The notes below the pieces were generated by a model. The model was not told the DNA's origin. It saw only the letters and a list, made by a program, of their open reading frames with translations, and did no database searches. A program made the position numbers and the translations under genes. Source: Rhodoferax sp. (GTDB lineage: Bacteria > Pseudomonadota > Gammaproteobacteria > Burkholderiales > Burkholderiaceae_C). From it: 13,486 bases of DNA. The stretch covers positions 1 to 13,486 of the forward strand of contig JAQSDS010000436.1 of the NCBI GenBank assembly GCA_029946045.1. Direction: 5' to 3'. Shown here piece by piece: positions 1-6,970 of the stretch (position 1 is the stretch's first letter; every line of letters starts with the position of its first letter).

Positions 1-35
1 GGATACAGGATTGAAAACGTGATATTCGCCGTTGC

Positions 36-341
36 TTACATGCGTGCGCACGGTAACTTTGGCGTGGTGGGGGGCTGGCGTGATGTAATGGGCAACCACA
101 TATAAGGCACTACAAATCGGTTTTTTTTGCGTTGAAGAGGCTGATCGTCGGCCTCAGGCTGGTTGCAGAAGTTCACCAGCGACTGCTTTGCGGTACCTAA
201 GTGCTGGACAACGAGTCCAGCGGTCTGCGCACCACCGCAAATCTGCAACACGTGGGTTTTGATCATGGTTGTCGCCACCTCGGCATAGACCAGTAGTTCC
301 TGCACGGAGCGACTGTCGCTGCCAGCTTGCAGCAAGTGCTA
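36..341 (-). pseudogene. Integron-type tyrosine recombinase, C-terminal remnant
   Basis: The minus strand at about 338-228 encodes H-LLQAGSDSRSVQELL followed by VATTMIKTHVL. It matches the C-terminal catalytic end of integron integrases (IntI, tyrosine recombinase family), which normally reads ATHLLQAG, VQELLGH, then TTMIYTHVL. Only this tail is present: a TAG at 341-339 interrupts the frame just before the conserved His-Leu-Leu, and no recognisable integrase lies further upstream. Two catalytic positions are lost. The His of the LLGH motif is Tyr here, and the nucleophilic Tyr of MIYTH is Lys (AAA, complement of 258-260). After the Gly-Gly at about 234-228 the reading frame continues to 36 without similarity I recognise. 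I see no attI or attC site nearby. It is therefore a dead fragment, probably left by an old integron or a related XerC/D-type recombinase. Confidence 0.7.
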
Positions 342-429
342 GCGGGCGGTGATTACACTACGTGCAACCCCGCAGACTCTGTACCTGCGCGGTCACTGAG
401 AATTTCACGCTAGGGATAAGCACAAGACC

Positions 430-1506
430 ATGCCACAAAAATCAGGCACAACCCGTAAACTGCGGAAGACCCAGCACGTCGCCAAGGGCGGCGTCATACA
501 ACCTTCGTCGCAAGTCCTTCTGCTAAATCCCGATCAGTGGGAAGAGTTCATTCTGGCCTCCGCGCGACAGCGCGATCTTCCCGGCGGCAGCCACTATGCG
601 GTCGTCAAGCGCTTGGGCGGGGCTGGCGACGGTGGCCGGGACATTGAAGCGCGGTATGGCCAGGCGTTAGTTCGTGACAGCTGGGATCTGTACCAGGCCA
701 AGCACTACGGCCAGGGCCTTACGCAAAGCGACGCCTTCCCGGAGATGGCGAAGTTCTTCAAGCAGCTGGCCTTGAAGACCTACCCCCGGCCAAATTTTTA
801 TTACTTCTGCTGCCCGCGGGCGGTTGGTAACGAGCTCCACAACACGATGGCCTCGGGGGCTGCATCCTTTAAGGCAAGGTTCATCGATGCTTGGAAAATG
901 GAGCACACGGGCATGAAGGGCAGAGCTGCCGAGCTGACGCAGGAGGTCCAAGCCGCCATCGACGATTTCGACTTCGACCGTTTCATCGAGTGCCCTGTGC
1001 ACGACCTGTTGGCTTGGCACGCGCTTGACAGGGTGGCCCACCATGAATTTTTCGGCATCGTGCCCGAACGCGGCGATGATGACCCGATGCCAGCCCAGCC
1101 TGCTGGGCACGAGAGCGTTTATGTAAACGAGCTCTTGCGCGCCTACACCGAGGACAAGTCGTCGCCCGTCAGCCTCGCCGACCTGTCGGGTAGCAAATAC
1201 GAGGAGCACTTTGATTCGCATCGACAGATCTTCTACTGCGCCGAGGGCCTTCAGCGGTTTAGTCGTGACATCTATCCCAACGAGCCTGAGTTCGAGCGAC
1301 TGTTGGACATGGTCCATGCAGGCATCCGCCCCACGGTCGCTCAAATCCGGTTGAAGACGGGTATGGACCGGGTCGATGCGGCCGTTGAGAAGGCATCAAC
1401 GCTGCAGGTTCAAGAGAGCCGCTTGTCGCCCCAGCTACGCGGGGGTGACTTGCCCGGCACCTGCCATCACTTGGCCAATGACGGTAGGCTGAAGTGGGTC
1501 AAATGA
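430..1506 (+). CDS. ABC-3C system effector: PD-(D/E)xK nuclease with ABC-3C C-terminal domain
   Basis: This 358-residue protein is probably the effector of an ABC-three-component system. The N-terminal third looks like an Mrr/restriction-endonuclease fold: WEEF at 37-40, GDGGRDIE at 66-73 (likely catalytic Asp71) and YQAK at 88-91 (catalytic Gln-x-Lys). The family normally cleaves DNA with a metal ion; cleavage here is inferred from the intact motif. From about residue 230 the protein resembles the ABC-3C C-terminal domain, with a helical core EEHFDSHRQIFYCAEGLQRF around 258-277. It is the first gene of a tight operon: its TGA overlaps the next ATG (ATGA at 1503-1506). The ATG at 430 is preceded by only a weak purine-rich stretch, AGGGATAAG, so the start is moderately certain. 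No signal peptide or membrane segment is visible, so it should be cytoplasmic. Confidence 0.8.
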   Translation: MPQKSGTTRKLRKTQHVAKGGVIQPSSQVLLLNPDQWEEFILASARQRDLPGGSHYAVVKRLGGAGDGGRDIEARYGQALVRDSWDLYQAKHYGQGLTQSDAFPEMAKFFKQLALKTYPRPNFYYFCCPRAVGNELHNTMASGAASFKARFIDAWKMEHTGMKGRAAELTQEVQAAIDDFDFDRFIECPVHDLLAWHALDRVAHHEFFGIVPERGDDDPMPAQPAGHESVYVNELLRAYTEDKSSPVSLADLSGSKYEEHFDSHRQIFYCAEGLQRFSRDIYPNEPEFERLLDMVHAGIRPTVAQIRLKTGMDRVDAAVEKASTLQVQESRLSPQLRGGDLPGTCHHLANDGRLKWVK

Positions 1507-1997
1507 AAAAATCCAAGTCCATCGCAGCGTTCAACTCACCGTTCGAACTGGGTGTTCGGATGGTGTACCTGCTCAATTCCCTGCAGCCGATTGGCGCCGA
1601 CCTGCAGAAGCTGATCCTGCTCGATTACGCCATCGTGTATTCCGACGATCTTGGCGGGCCGCCCAGCCTTCACACGCCGGTGCCCTACCGCGGTAGCGAA
1701 TACCTGAGCCGTCGCGACCTCATCGCCCAAGGCCTGTACTTGATGAGCACTCGTGGCCTCGTCGCGGTGACCATGGACGAAACCGGCATCACCTACTTCG
1801 CTGGTGACACCGCAAGATCCATGGTGGGCGCACTGACCTCGCCCTACTTGCGTGAATTGGAAGGGCGATGCCGCTGGGCGGCCGCCATGTTCGCGACACT
1901 GAGCTCACGGGACATGACCGAACGATTCGCCCAGCAAGGACACCTGTGGGGTGCCGAGTTTGAAGGCGTCAACGAGCGGGGACATCAATGGCAATAA
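1503..1997 (+). CDS. ABC-3C system middle component
   Basis: A small 164-residue protein resembling the middle component of ABC-three-component systems, thought to bridge the ATPase and the effector, probably through winged-helix folds. Family-like blocks are FNSPFELGVRMVYLLNSL near the N-terminus, then LDYAIVYSDDLGGPPSLH, the arginine-containing SRRDLIAQGLYLMSTRGLV, GITYFAGD, and a C-terminal RCRWAAAMF helix. I chose the ATG at 1503 because it forms an ATGA overlap with the upstream stop. A GTG three codons earlier (1494) is also open but lacks that coupling. The 3' end overlaps the ATPase gene by 10 bp, so all three subunits are probably made by coupled translation. The assignment rests on pattern plus context; the biochemical role is inferred from the family. 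Confidence 0.75.
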   Translation: MKKSKSIAAFNSPFELGVRMVYLLNSLQPIGADLQKLILLDYAIVYSDDLGGPPSLHTPVPYRGSEYLSRRDLIAQGLYLMSTRGLVAVTMDETGITYFAGDTARSMVGALTSPYLRELEGRCRWAAAMFATLSSRDMTERFAQQGHLWGAEFEGVNERGHQWQ

Positions 1998-3859
1998 CGC
2001 TGAAGCAATTGTCGGTGCACGGTCCGGGCTTATCGCCCGCTGTGGTCGTTTTCGACGGTCGTAGAACTCTCATCCGCGGCCCCAGTGACACGGGCAAGTC
2101 GCACATCTGGAAGTGCATCTGGTTCCTCCTGGGTGGCACCGGGTCACTCGAACAGTTTCCGGAGTCGCAGGGATACGACTCGCTTGAGCTCGCCTTCCTA
2201 CATGGCGAGCATGCATACCGTGTGCGCAAGGCGATGTCTGGCGGAGCCGCGCGCGTTCTGGTGCGACAGGATGATCTTTGGGTCGCAGACGGTGCGCCGA
2301 ATCCGCTTGAAGACGTCGTGCAGGATTTAGGTGAGTTGCTCGTTAGCTTGTCTGGCGCCGCGGGCAAGCTGGTGCTTCGCACGCGAAGTGAAAAAGGCCC
2401 CATCACTGGTGACGACCTGAGGCATTGGGCGCTGCTTTCCCAGACCCGCATGATTTCCGAGGATGCTACCAAGGGCACTGGGCACGGCTCGGACAAGCAC
2501 GTCTCTTCCTACTCGCTGTTCTTGAGCGGACTCGATGACTCGGCGGTCGAACTGTACAAAAGCGCTTCGGAGAAGGATCAGGCTAAAGGCATGCTGGCGG
2601 CCGCAGAGTCAGAGTTGGCGCGCCTAAAGGGTCTTATTCCAGTTGATGCCAATCGGGCTTCTACCGTCCAGGCTCTGGCGAGGCTCGATGAGCGTCTCGA
2701 CATGGTCGCCACGCAATTCCAGGCGCGTTCGTCGGTTTTGAAGGAGCTGCGCCAGCAGATCGCCGTTGCTGGTGAGGCTCTCACCACCGCATCGGCCCAA
2801 CTGGCCAGCGCTACATCGATGCGCGAGCGCTTCACGATGCTGGACCTGAAGTATTCGAGCGACCTTGCTCGGCTCGGAGCCACGAACGAGGGAATCGCGT
2901 TCTTTGAAGCGTTGGAGGAGACACCGTGTCCACTCTGCGGCACACCGGTGGAGCAGCATGTAGATCCTGGCAATCTAAAACCCAGGGCACCGTCCAAGTA
3001 CCGGAATGCCATAGCTGCAGAAGCCGAGAAAATTCGTGAGCTTCGGCGTGGACTTCAACCGTCCCTTGCACAAGAGCAAGCGCGGATCTCCATTGCCTCC
3101 GCCGATGTGAAACGTCTGACGGCGTCGCTCAAACTCTTAGAAGAGCAGGAGACGTTGGTCCTGCGGGCCGCGGCGCAGGAGTTCGACGCGGATCCCCGAG
3201 AGCTTGCTGAGTCCCACACGCGCTTGTCAGCGCTGATCGACGCATTCGATGAGTCGACCCGCCTTAAAGGAGAAATTGCGCGTCTCGAGCAGGCCACGAA
3301 GCAGAAGAGGACCGCCTTGGTTCGCAACGTGGGATCCCACGGCGATAAGGTCGGTGCTATCGCGCGCCAAATGTTGAACGACTGGGGGTTCACATCAATT
3401 CAGTCGGTGCATGTCGACTCGGCCGCCTGCGACCTGCTTATCGATGGCCGTAGGCGCCTTAGTTATGGCGCAGGCAAGCGCGGCCTGTTCCTCACGGCCA
3501 TGACCATCGCGCTAATGCAGCACGCGTTAAAGGAAGGCCATCCCCACCTTGGCGTGGTTGTGCTGGATTCACCACTGAAGGCCTACGCCCAGAAAGAATC
3601 GTCTGACGACACGGACCGGGACATTCCTACGGCCACTGTGAACGCAAGCTTCTACGGCTGGTTGTCGCGTTTCAACGGTCCTGGCCAAATCGTCGTTCTT
3701 GAAAACGAAGTGCTGGATACAGTCACGGCCCGGGCTTTGGACGCCATCGAGTTCACCGATGACTACACCCGCGGACGGCAAGGGTTCTATCCGCCCAGAC
3801 CGATGATTGCGCCGCCGCCAGCGCCGAGCGACGGGGCCGAGTTCGACGATCTTGCGTAA
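1988..3859 (+). CDS. ABC-3C system Rad50/SMC-like ATPase with CxxC hook
   Basis: A 623-residue ABC ATPase of the Rad50/SMC/RecN kind, the likely sensor-motor of the ABC-3C system. The Walker A is GPSDTGKS at residues 31-38. A long alanine-, leucine- and charge-rich region, probably coiled coil, runs from about 190 to 445. It is broken by CPLC at 314-317, placed like the Rad50 zinc hook. The C-terminal lobe has a signature-like LSYGAGKRG at 491-499 and a hydrophobic Walker B, GVVVLDSP, with Asp527. After Walker B the expected switch His is not obvious; the strand reads GQIVVLENEV. The protein is much shorter than SbcC or Rad50, as ABC-3C ATPases usually are. The ATG at 1988 overlaps the middle-component gene by 10 bp, and the stop is followed by no convincing terminator. 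By analogy with the family it should recognise invading nucleic acid or protein and activate the nuclease; this is inference. Confidence 0.85.
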   Translation: MAITLKQLSVHGPGLSPAVVVFDGRRTLIRGPSDTGKSHIWKCIWFLLGGTGSLEQFPESQGYDSLELAFLHGEHAYRVRKAMSGGAARVLVRQDDLWVADGAPNPLEDVVQDLGELLVSLSGAAGKLVLRTRSEKGPITGDDLRHWALLSQTRMISEDATKGTGHGSDKHVSSYSLFLSGLDDSAVELYKSASEKDQAKGMLAAAESELARLKGLIPVDANRASTVQALARLDERLDMVATQFQARSSVLKELRQQIAVAGEALTTASAQLASATSMRERFTMLDLKYSSDLARLGATNEGIAFFEALEETPCPLCGTPVEQHVDPGNLKPRAPSKYRNAIAAEAEKIRELRRGLQPSLAQEQARISIASADVKRLTASLKLLEEQETLVLRAAAQEFDADPRELAESHTRLSALIDAFDESTRLKGEIARLEQATKQKRTALVRNVGSHGDKVGAIARQMLNDWGFTSIQSVHVDSAACDLLIDGRRRLSYGAGKRGLFLTAMTIALMQHALKEGHPHLGVVVLDSPLKAYAQKESSDDTDRDIPTATVNASFYGWLSRFNGPGQIVVLENEVLDTVTARALDAIEFTDDYTRGRQGFYPPRPMIAPPPAPSDGAEFDDLA

Positions 3860-4189
3860 TTCGCCAAGCGAGCTCCCGATCCACGCCGCCAGGTGGCGAG
3901 CGCGTGCCACTACTCGGTGTTGGCTTTCGAGGGCAGAGGATTCTCAGGCGGTGCAGTAGCGGCGTTTCTGACCTGAGAGAGTTCTATATGTCGAGTACTG
4001 GAGGGCTGCTTCTGGGTGCTCTGTTCGGCGGAGCGACGGACCGCTCTCGCTGCAGACTTGCCGCTGGTTGCCGGTCATCCGCTTGCCGTGCTGATCTGCC
4101 ACTCGGCTGGCGTTTGGTCACGGGTGCCAATGGCAGGGCAGTTTTATCTCAGCTCAAAAGGCAAATCGTCGCCAGTGCCCAAAATCGCA
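3860..4189. other. Gene-poor junction between ABC-3C operon and transfer block
   Basis: This is the space where the plus-strand ABC-3C operon and the minus-strand transfer block converge. Open frames cross it, but none has family-like sequence, a good ribosome site or coherent composition; the longest begins GTG at 3904 and is Arg/Ala/Ser-rich. A stem TCGCCA (3861-3866) with TGGCGA (3894-3899), or a smaller CGCC/GGCG hairpin at 3887-3898, lies just after the ATPase stop. Neither is followed by a T-run. No tRNA, attC-like core site or IS end is apparent. It is most simply a recombination junction between two acquired segments. Confidence 0.5.
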
Positions 4190-4801
4190 TCAGCGCCAAT
4201 GCGCGGGCTGCAAAGCCGCGCGCACAGTCGCGTTCAGGGGCGAAAGGCCAGCCGCAAACGGCGACGGCATGACTACCAGCCGCACTGGTGGCAAGGCTGT
4301 CGGGTTGGAAACGGATGACGATACATCAGGAAGCTTCGCCAACTGGCCACCGGGTATCGCGGGCACCTTGACATCTGGCATCTTTACCCCAGCTTGGACA
4401 AACACTTTTTGGGCATAGGCGGCACCAATTTTTGAATCAGGCCGGCCTGTGTTGTAAGTGCTCAAGGCACCACCCAGCGAGCCAGCCTTTTTGTAACCTG
4501 CGGCCAGTATGGCAGCCCCAGCAGCGATGTTGATACACGGATCGAACACCTGGTCTATCGAGAGGCCCAGTCCAGGCAAATTCTTGCTGTTGATTTGCAC
4601 CAAACCCATGTCAACACTTTCACCACGGCCAACCGCTGCCACCGCAGCGGCCACGGCCGCAGCTTTTGAAGTGAAGGCCACCGACTTTTTTACCGTGTTA
4701 TTGTTGAGCACCCAAGGCCTGCCGCCGGATTCCTGCATCACGACCGCCGCCATGGTGACAGGATCGACTGCATGGGCACAGACCATCAAGAGTTCAAGCA
4801 T
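4190..4801 (-). CDS. VirB1-like lytic transglycosylase
   Basis: A 203-residue soluble lytic transglycosylase of the kind that opens peptidoglycan for conjugation machines (VirB1/SLT fold). The catalytic Glu is Glu24 in VVMQESGG, followed about 45 residues later by DMGLVQINSKNL, the usual G-L-M/V-Q-I-N substrate-binding block. Then come NIAAGAAIL and the ALSTYNTG segment typical of the fold's end. Beyond about residue 130 the tail is Pro/Val/Ser-rich and low in complexity. The catalytic domain begins almost at the first Met and no cleavable signal peptide is visible. Export would need another route or an upstream start, but the frame just upstream is occupied by the preceding gene. It is the last of four co-directional genes and begins 11 bp after the preceding stop. 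Confidence 0.85.
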   Translation of the reverse strand: MLELLMVCAHAVDPVTMAAVVMQESGGRPWVLNNNTVKKSVAFTSKAAAVAAAVAAVGRGESVDMGLVQINSKNLPGLGLSIDQVFDPCINIAAGAAILAAGYKKAGSLGGALSTYNTGRPDSKIGAAYAQKVFVQAGVKMPDVKVPAIPGGQLAKLPDVSSSVSNPTALPPVRLVVMPSPFAAGLSPLNATVRAALQPAHWR

Positions 4802-4812
4802 GGCGTCCCAGG

Positions 4813-5424
4813 TCAGGTAAATCTGGTGCCGATGATGAAAGCCGCCACGGTTGAAAACGCACCAAATCCGGCAGCGGCCAAGACATAAAGCGTCGTGAAA
4901 GCCTCACGTGCGGTAGCCAGCAGCCTGGCATCATCAATGTCAACTTTGACCCGGCCGGGCGCAGTCTCCAAGGCATCCAGCACCGCCTCGGCAACAGCAG
5001 GTTTCAAAGTTTCACTGATGCGGCGCGGGAACTTTTGGAGTTCACCACGCATGGCCGTCATCATGGACACCATGGCGTCCAGATGGTCATCATCATGATC
5101 GAGTCCCTTTGGATGGCCGGATGAATTTTTGATCAACGCGTCGGACAATGCTTCAAATTCAATTCGCATGGCGGCAGCCGGAACCTGCCTCAACAATACT
5201 GGCAAGAGCCAGATCCAATTGGGATCACTTTCTCCCATACCGCAGCGCACCGCCACATCAACGATGGCTTGGACATCAGGTGACAGGCCGGATGGCGCGA
5301 GACGGGCCGCCATTTCATCGATCAGGGTGCCAGGACGGCGCGCAAGCGCAGAGCGGGGCTCTGGTGCGAGCGTCCCCGAAATCTGGTTTCTGATGCTTCG
5401 ATCTTCACCATCCACATCACTCAT
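4813..5424 (-). CDS. StbC-like plasmid stability/mobilisation protein with C-terminal membrane segment
   Basis: A 203-residue protein without a motif I can name with certainty. The N-terminal half contains a charged linker and a helical section, including PDVQAIVDVAVRCGMG and a WIWLLPVLLRQVP segment. A DHDDDHLDAM stretch follows near the middle. The last 25 residues are hydrophobic (VLAAAGFGAFSTVAAFIIG), consistent with one C-terminal transmembrane helix. Its place directly after a StbB/ParA-like ATPase matches the stbABC order known from R388-type plasmids, where StbC is a poorly characterised protein. The StbC label comes from that synteny rather than from sequence recognition. The start ATG overlaps the upstream stop (ATGA on the minus strand at 5424-5421), so translation is probably coupled. 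An alternative is an uncharacterised conjugal-transfer accessory protein. Confidence 0.55.
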   Translation of the reverse strand: MSDVDGEDRSIRNQISGTLAPEPRSALARRPGTLIDEMAARLAPSGLSPDVQAIVDVAVRCGMGESDPNWIWLLPVLLRQVPAAAMRIEFEALSDALIKNSSGHPKGLDHDDDHLDAMVSMMTAMRGELQKFPRRISETLKPAVAEAVLDALETAPGRVKVDIDDARLLATAREAFTTLYVLAAAGFGAFSTVAAFIIGTRFT

Positions 5425-6179
5425 TTTGACGACTCCAGGGCAGCCAGTTTGCGGCCAACAATGCCACGGTAGGTCTGGGCGACGGTGCGCGTGCCGATGG
5501 CCACACCCGACCCCAGTACCGTGCCCTTGTCAATCACCGTGTGCAAGGGCATGGAGCCGATCAATTCAGCCGCGCGCGGCATCATGGCTGGCAGCTCAAG
5601 TTCCGTCCACGCATAGTCTTCACCAGACAAAAGAGTCTTCCTGACATTGGATTTATCCCAAAATTCGAAAGATTTACCAGCCCCATGCTTCAAGTTGATC
5701 AGGACTACCCCGTGTTGGTAAAACATGGGGCTTTTGCCAACCCGTGACTCCAGTTGGTTCGTGCTGGATGCATCGATGCCCATCACCCAGATCGCCAAGG
5801 GATTCATCAGCGCCATCAAGCTCAAGACCGATTCCGTGATGTACAAGCCTGCCGCAGACGGCAAGGAAAAAACCAGGCGGATTTCGTCGGTTTCATTGAT
5901 CTGTGTCTCTGACAGTTCGTTGATGAGGTTCAGCCAGTCATCTTCTGACTTGATGGGGCGTTGCAGGCCAATGATGTGAATGTCGTTGACGGTCTCATTC
6001 TGATAGCCGTTCTCACACACGACATCCGGGTTCATGGGATCGGCATCAATGACAATTAATTTGTCAATTTTTGGCATGCCCGAGACTTCATGGTTGATGA
6101 AGCTGTCCACCAGGCAGCGGGAGGCAAAGCTTTTGCCCACACCGCCTTTGTCGCCGTCCACAAAATAGGATTTGATCAT
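5421..6179 (-). CDS. StbB/ParA-like P-loop ATPase
   Basis: A 252-residue ATPase of the ParA/MinD/StbB class, with the deviant Walker A DKGGVGKS at residues 10-17 and the second strand LIVIDADPMNP around 41-50. Such proteins position or segregate plasmids, and StbB of R388 affects the balance between segregation and conjugation. I chose the ATG at 6179 because it has AAAGGT just upstream. An in-frame TTG at 6206 would add nine residues but has no better ribosome site. It is the second of four minus-strand genes, about 36 bp after the DNA-binding gene, and its stop overlaps the next start. The DNA here looks visibly more AT-rich than the flanking defence genes, in keeping with a separate origin. 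A role as a generic ParA for chromosome-borne element maintenance is also possible. Confidence 0.75.
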   Translation of the reverse strand: MIKSYFVDGDKGGVGKSFASRCLVDSFINHEVSGMPKIDKLIVIDADPMNPDVVCENGYQNETVNDIHIIGLQRPIKSEDDWLNLINELSETQINETDEIRLVFSLPSAAGLYITESVLSLMALMNPLAIWVMGIDASSTNQLESRVGKSPMFYQHGVVLINLKHGAGKSFEFWDKSNVRKTLLSGEDYAWTELELPAMMPRAAELIGSMPLHTVIDKGTVLGSGVAIGTRTVAQTYRGIVGRKLAALESSK

Positions 6180-6215
6180 GATTACCTTTGGTTGATTTGA
6201 ATTCAAGTCAGATGA

Positions 6216-6893
6216 CTATTGGGTTGATTTCCATTTGGCGATGGCTTCGTCATATTGGCGCAATGCCCGTTCATACAGGCCTCTGATCCGGTTTTCTGCG
6301 GCAATGACTTCAAACATGCCAGCGGGAATTTTTCCGCCATCAGGGATTGTTTTTGAGACGGTCAAGTAGTCATCGATGTTCATCTTGGTGACGTCCAGCA
6401 GTTCGCCCTTGACTTCGATGAATTTGAGCTTGCTGATCCCGTCTGGAAATGGGGCTTGGCTGACGTTGATTCGTTGGGCTGTGCCCTGTTTTCTGTTGGC
6501 CGGATAAGTATCGTCGAGGGAGGGGTCAGGGGAGGGCGCAGCTTTGATGACCGCAACGGGTGGTGGCGGCGGTTGATTTTGGCGGCCTGTCGTTGACGGG
6601 GCCGGGGTCACAGTGACGGTAGACTTGGTTTTTCTGCCTCTTTTTAAGGGCTGCAATCCGCGTTCTTCCCGAACCATCCCCAGGTGCCGCACCAAGTGGC
6701 CTTTTGTGACTTTGATACCGTGTTTTTGGAGGGCAGCAGCGATTCGTTCGAGCGACATGCCCTGGCGCAAAAAATCTTCAATGACCTCAAAAGCTGATCG
6801 CACGATCAAAGCAGGGTCATCTTTTTGGGCTTGTTCGATTTCTTCACGAAGAATGGCGTCGATTTCTGAGCGGATGCTTTGCATGATCACCAT
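6216..6893 (-). CDS. TraK/StbA-like DNA-binding protein of the transfer block
   Basis: A protein of about 225 residues that begins the minus-strand block. The N-terminal helical part is followed by a probable helix-turn-helix at about residues 47-75 (SLERIAAALQKHGIKVTKGH, then LVRHL). A basic linker (LKRGRKTKS) and a long Pro/Thr/Gln-rich flexible region come next. The C-terminal domain contains a FIEVKGELLDV strand and ends in a charged helix. This arrangement recalls TraK of IncP and StbA of IncW plasmids, which bind repeats next to oriT. The start is uncertain: ATG at 6893 is used here; ATG at 6884 and TTG at 6908 are also open and none has a strong ribosome site. TGACAGG repeats immediately upstream are natural candidates for its own binding sites, which would make it autoregulatory. 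Confidence 0.6.
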   Translation of the reverse strand: MVIMQSIRSEIDAILREEIEQAQKDDPALIVRSAFEVIEDFLRQGMSLERIAAALQKHGIKVTKGHLVRHLGMVREERGLQPLKRGRKTKSTVTVTPAPSTTGRQNQPPPPPVAVIKAAPSPDPSLDDTYPANRKQGTAQRINVSQAPFPDGISKLKFIEVKGELLDVTKMNIDDYLTVSKTIPDGGKIPAGMFEVIAAENRIRGLYERALRQYDEAIAKWKSTQ

Positions 6894-6918
6894 ACCGACA
6901 GCGCGCAAGTTGTGGCAT

Positions 6919-6970
6919 TGACAGGCAATATGACAGGTGAAATGTCAAGTACGACTGGTGTGCTGACAGG
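6919..6970. promoter_or_regulatory. TGACAGG repeats, candidate operator or oriT-proximal binding sites
   Basis: Exact TGACAGG occurs at 6919-6925, 6931-6937 and 6964-6970. The first two are 12 bp apart, and a degenerate TGTCAAG sits in the same 12-bp phase at 6943-6949. TGACA at 6931-6935 and TGTCA at 6943-6947 also form an inverted pair. TTGACA hexamers lie on the plus strand at 6918-6923 and on the minus strand at 6948-6943, so a promoter for the minus-strand block could overlap the repeats, although no good -10 is seen. Position and phasing suggest binding by the adjacent TraK/StbA-like protein; this is inference. Confidence 0.5.

Noticed and set aside
1..430. An attI/attC recombination site or cassette array beside the integrase remnant
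   Set aside because: No paired GTTRRRY and RYYYAAC core sites with the expected inverted arms were found around the remnant or flanking the ABC-3C operon.
667..1344. Long antisense open frame of 225 codons inside the ABC-3C effector gene
   Set aside because: The plus-strand protein has clear nuclease and ABC-3C motifs; the antisense translation has no family-like pattern and is a codon-usage shadow.
3861..3899. Stem TCGCCA/TGGCGA after the ABC-3C ATPase stop as a terminator
   Set aside because: The stem is short and distant-armed and no T-run follows it.
3904..4272. Open frame of 122 codons on the plus strand between the ABC-3C operon and the transglycosylase gene
   Set aside because: It starts with GTG, lacks a ribosome site, has Arg/Ala/Ser-rich low-complexity composition and its end overlaps the real transglycosylase gene on the other strand.
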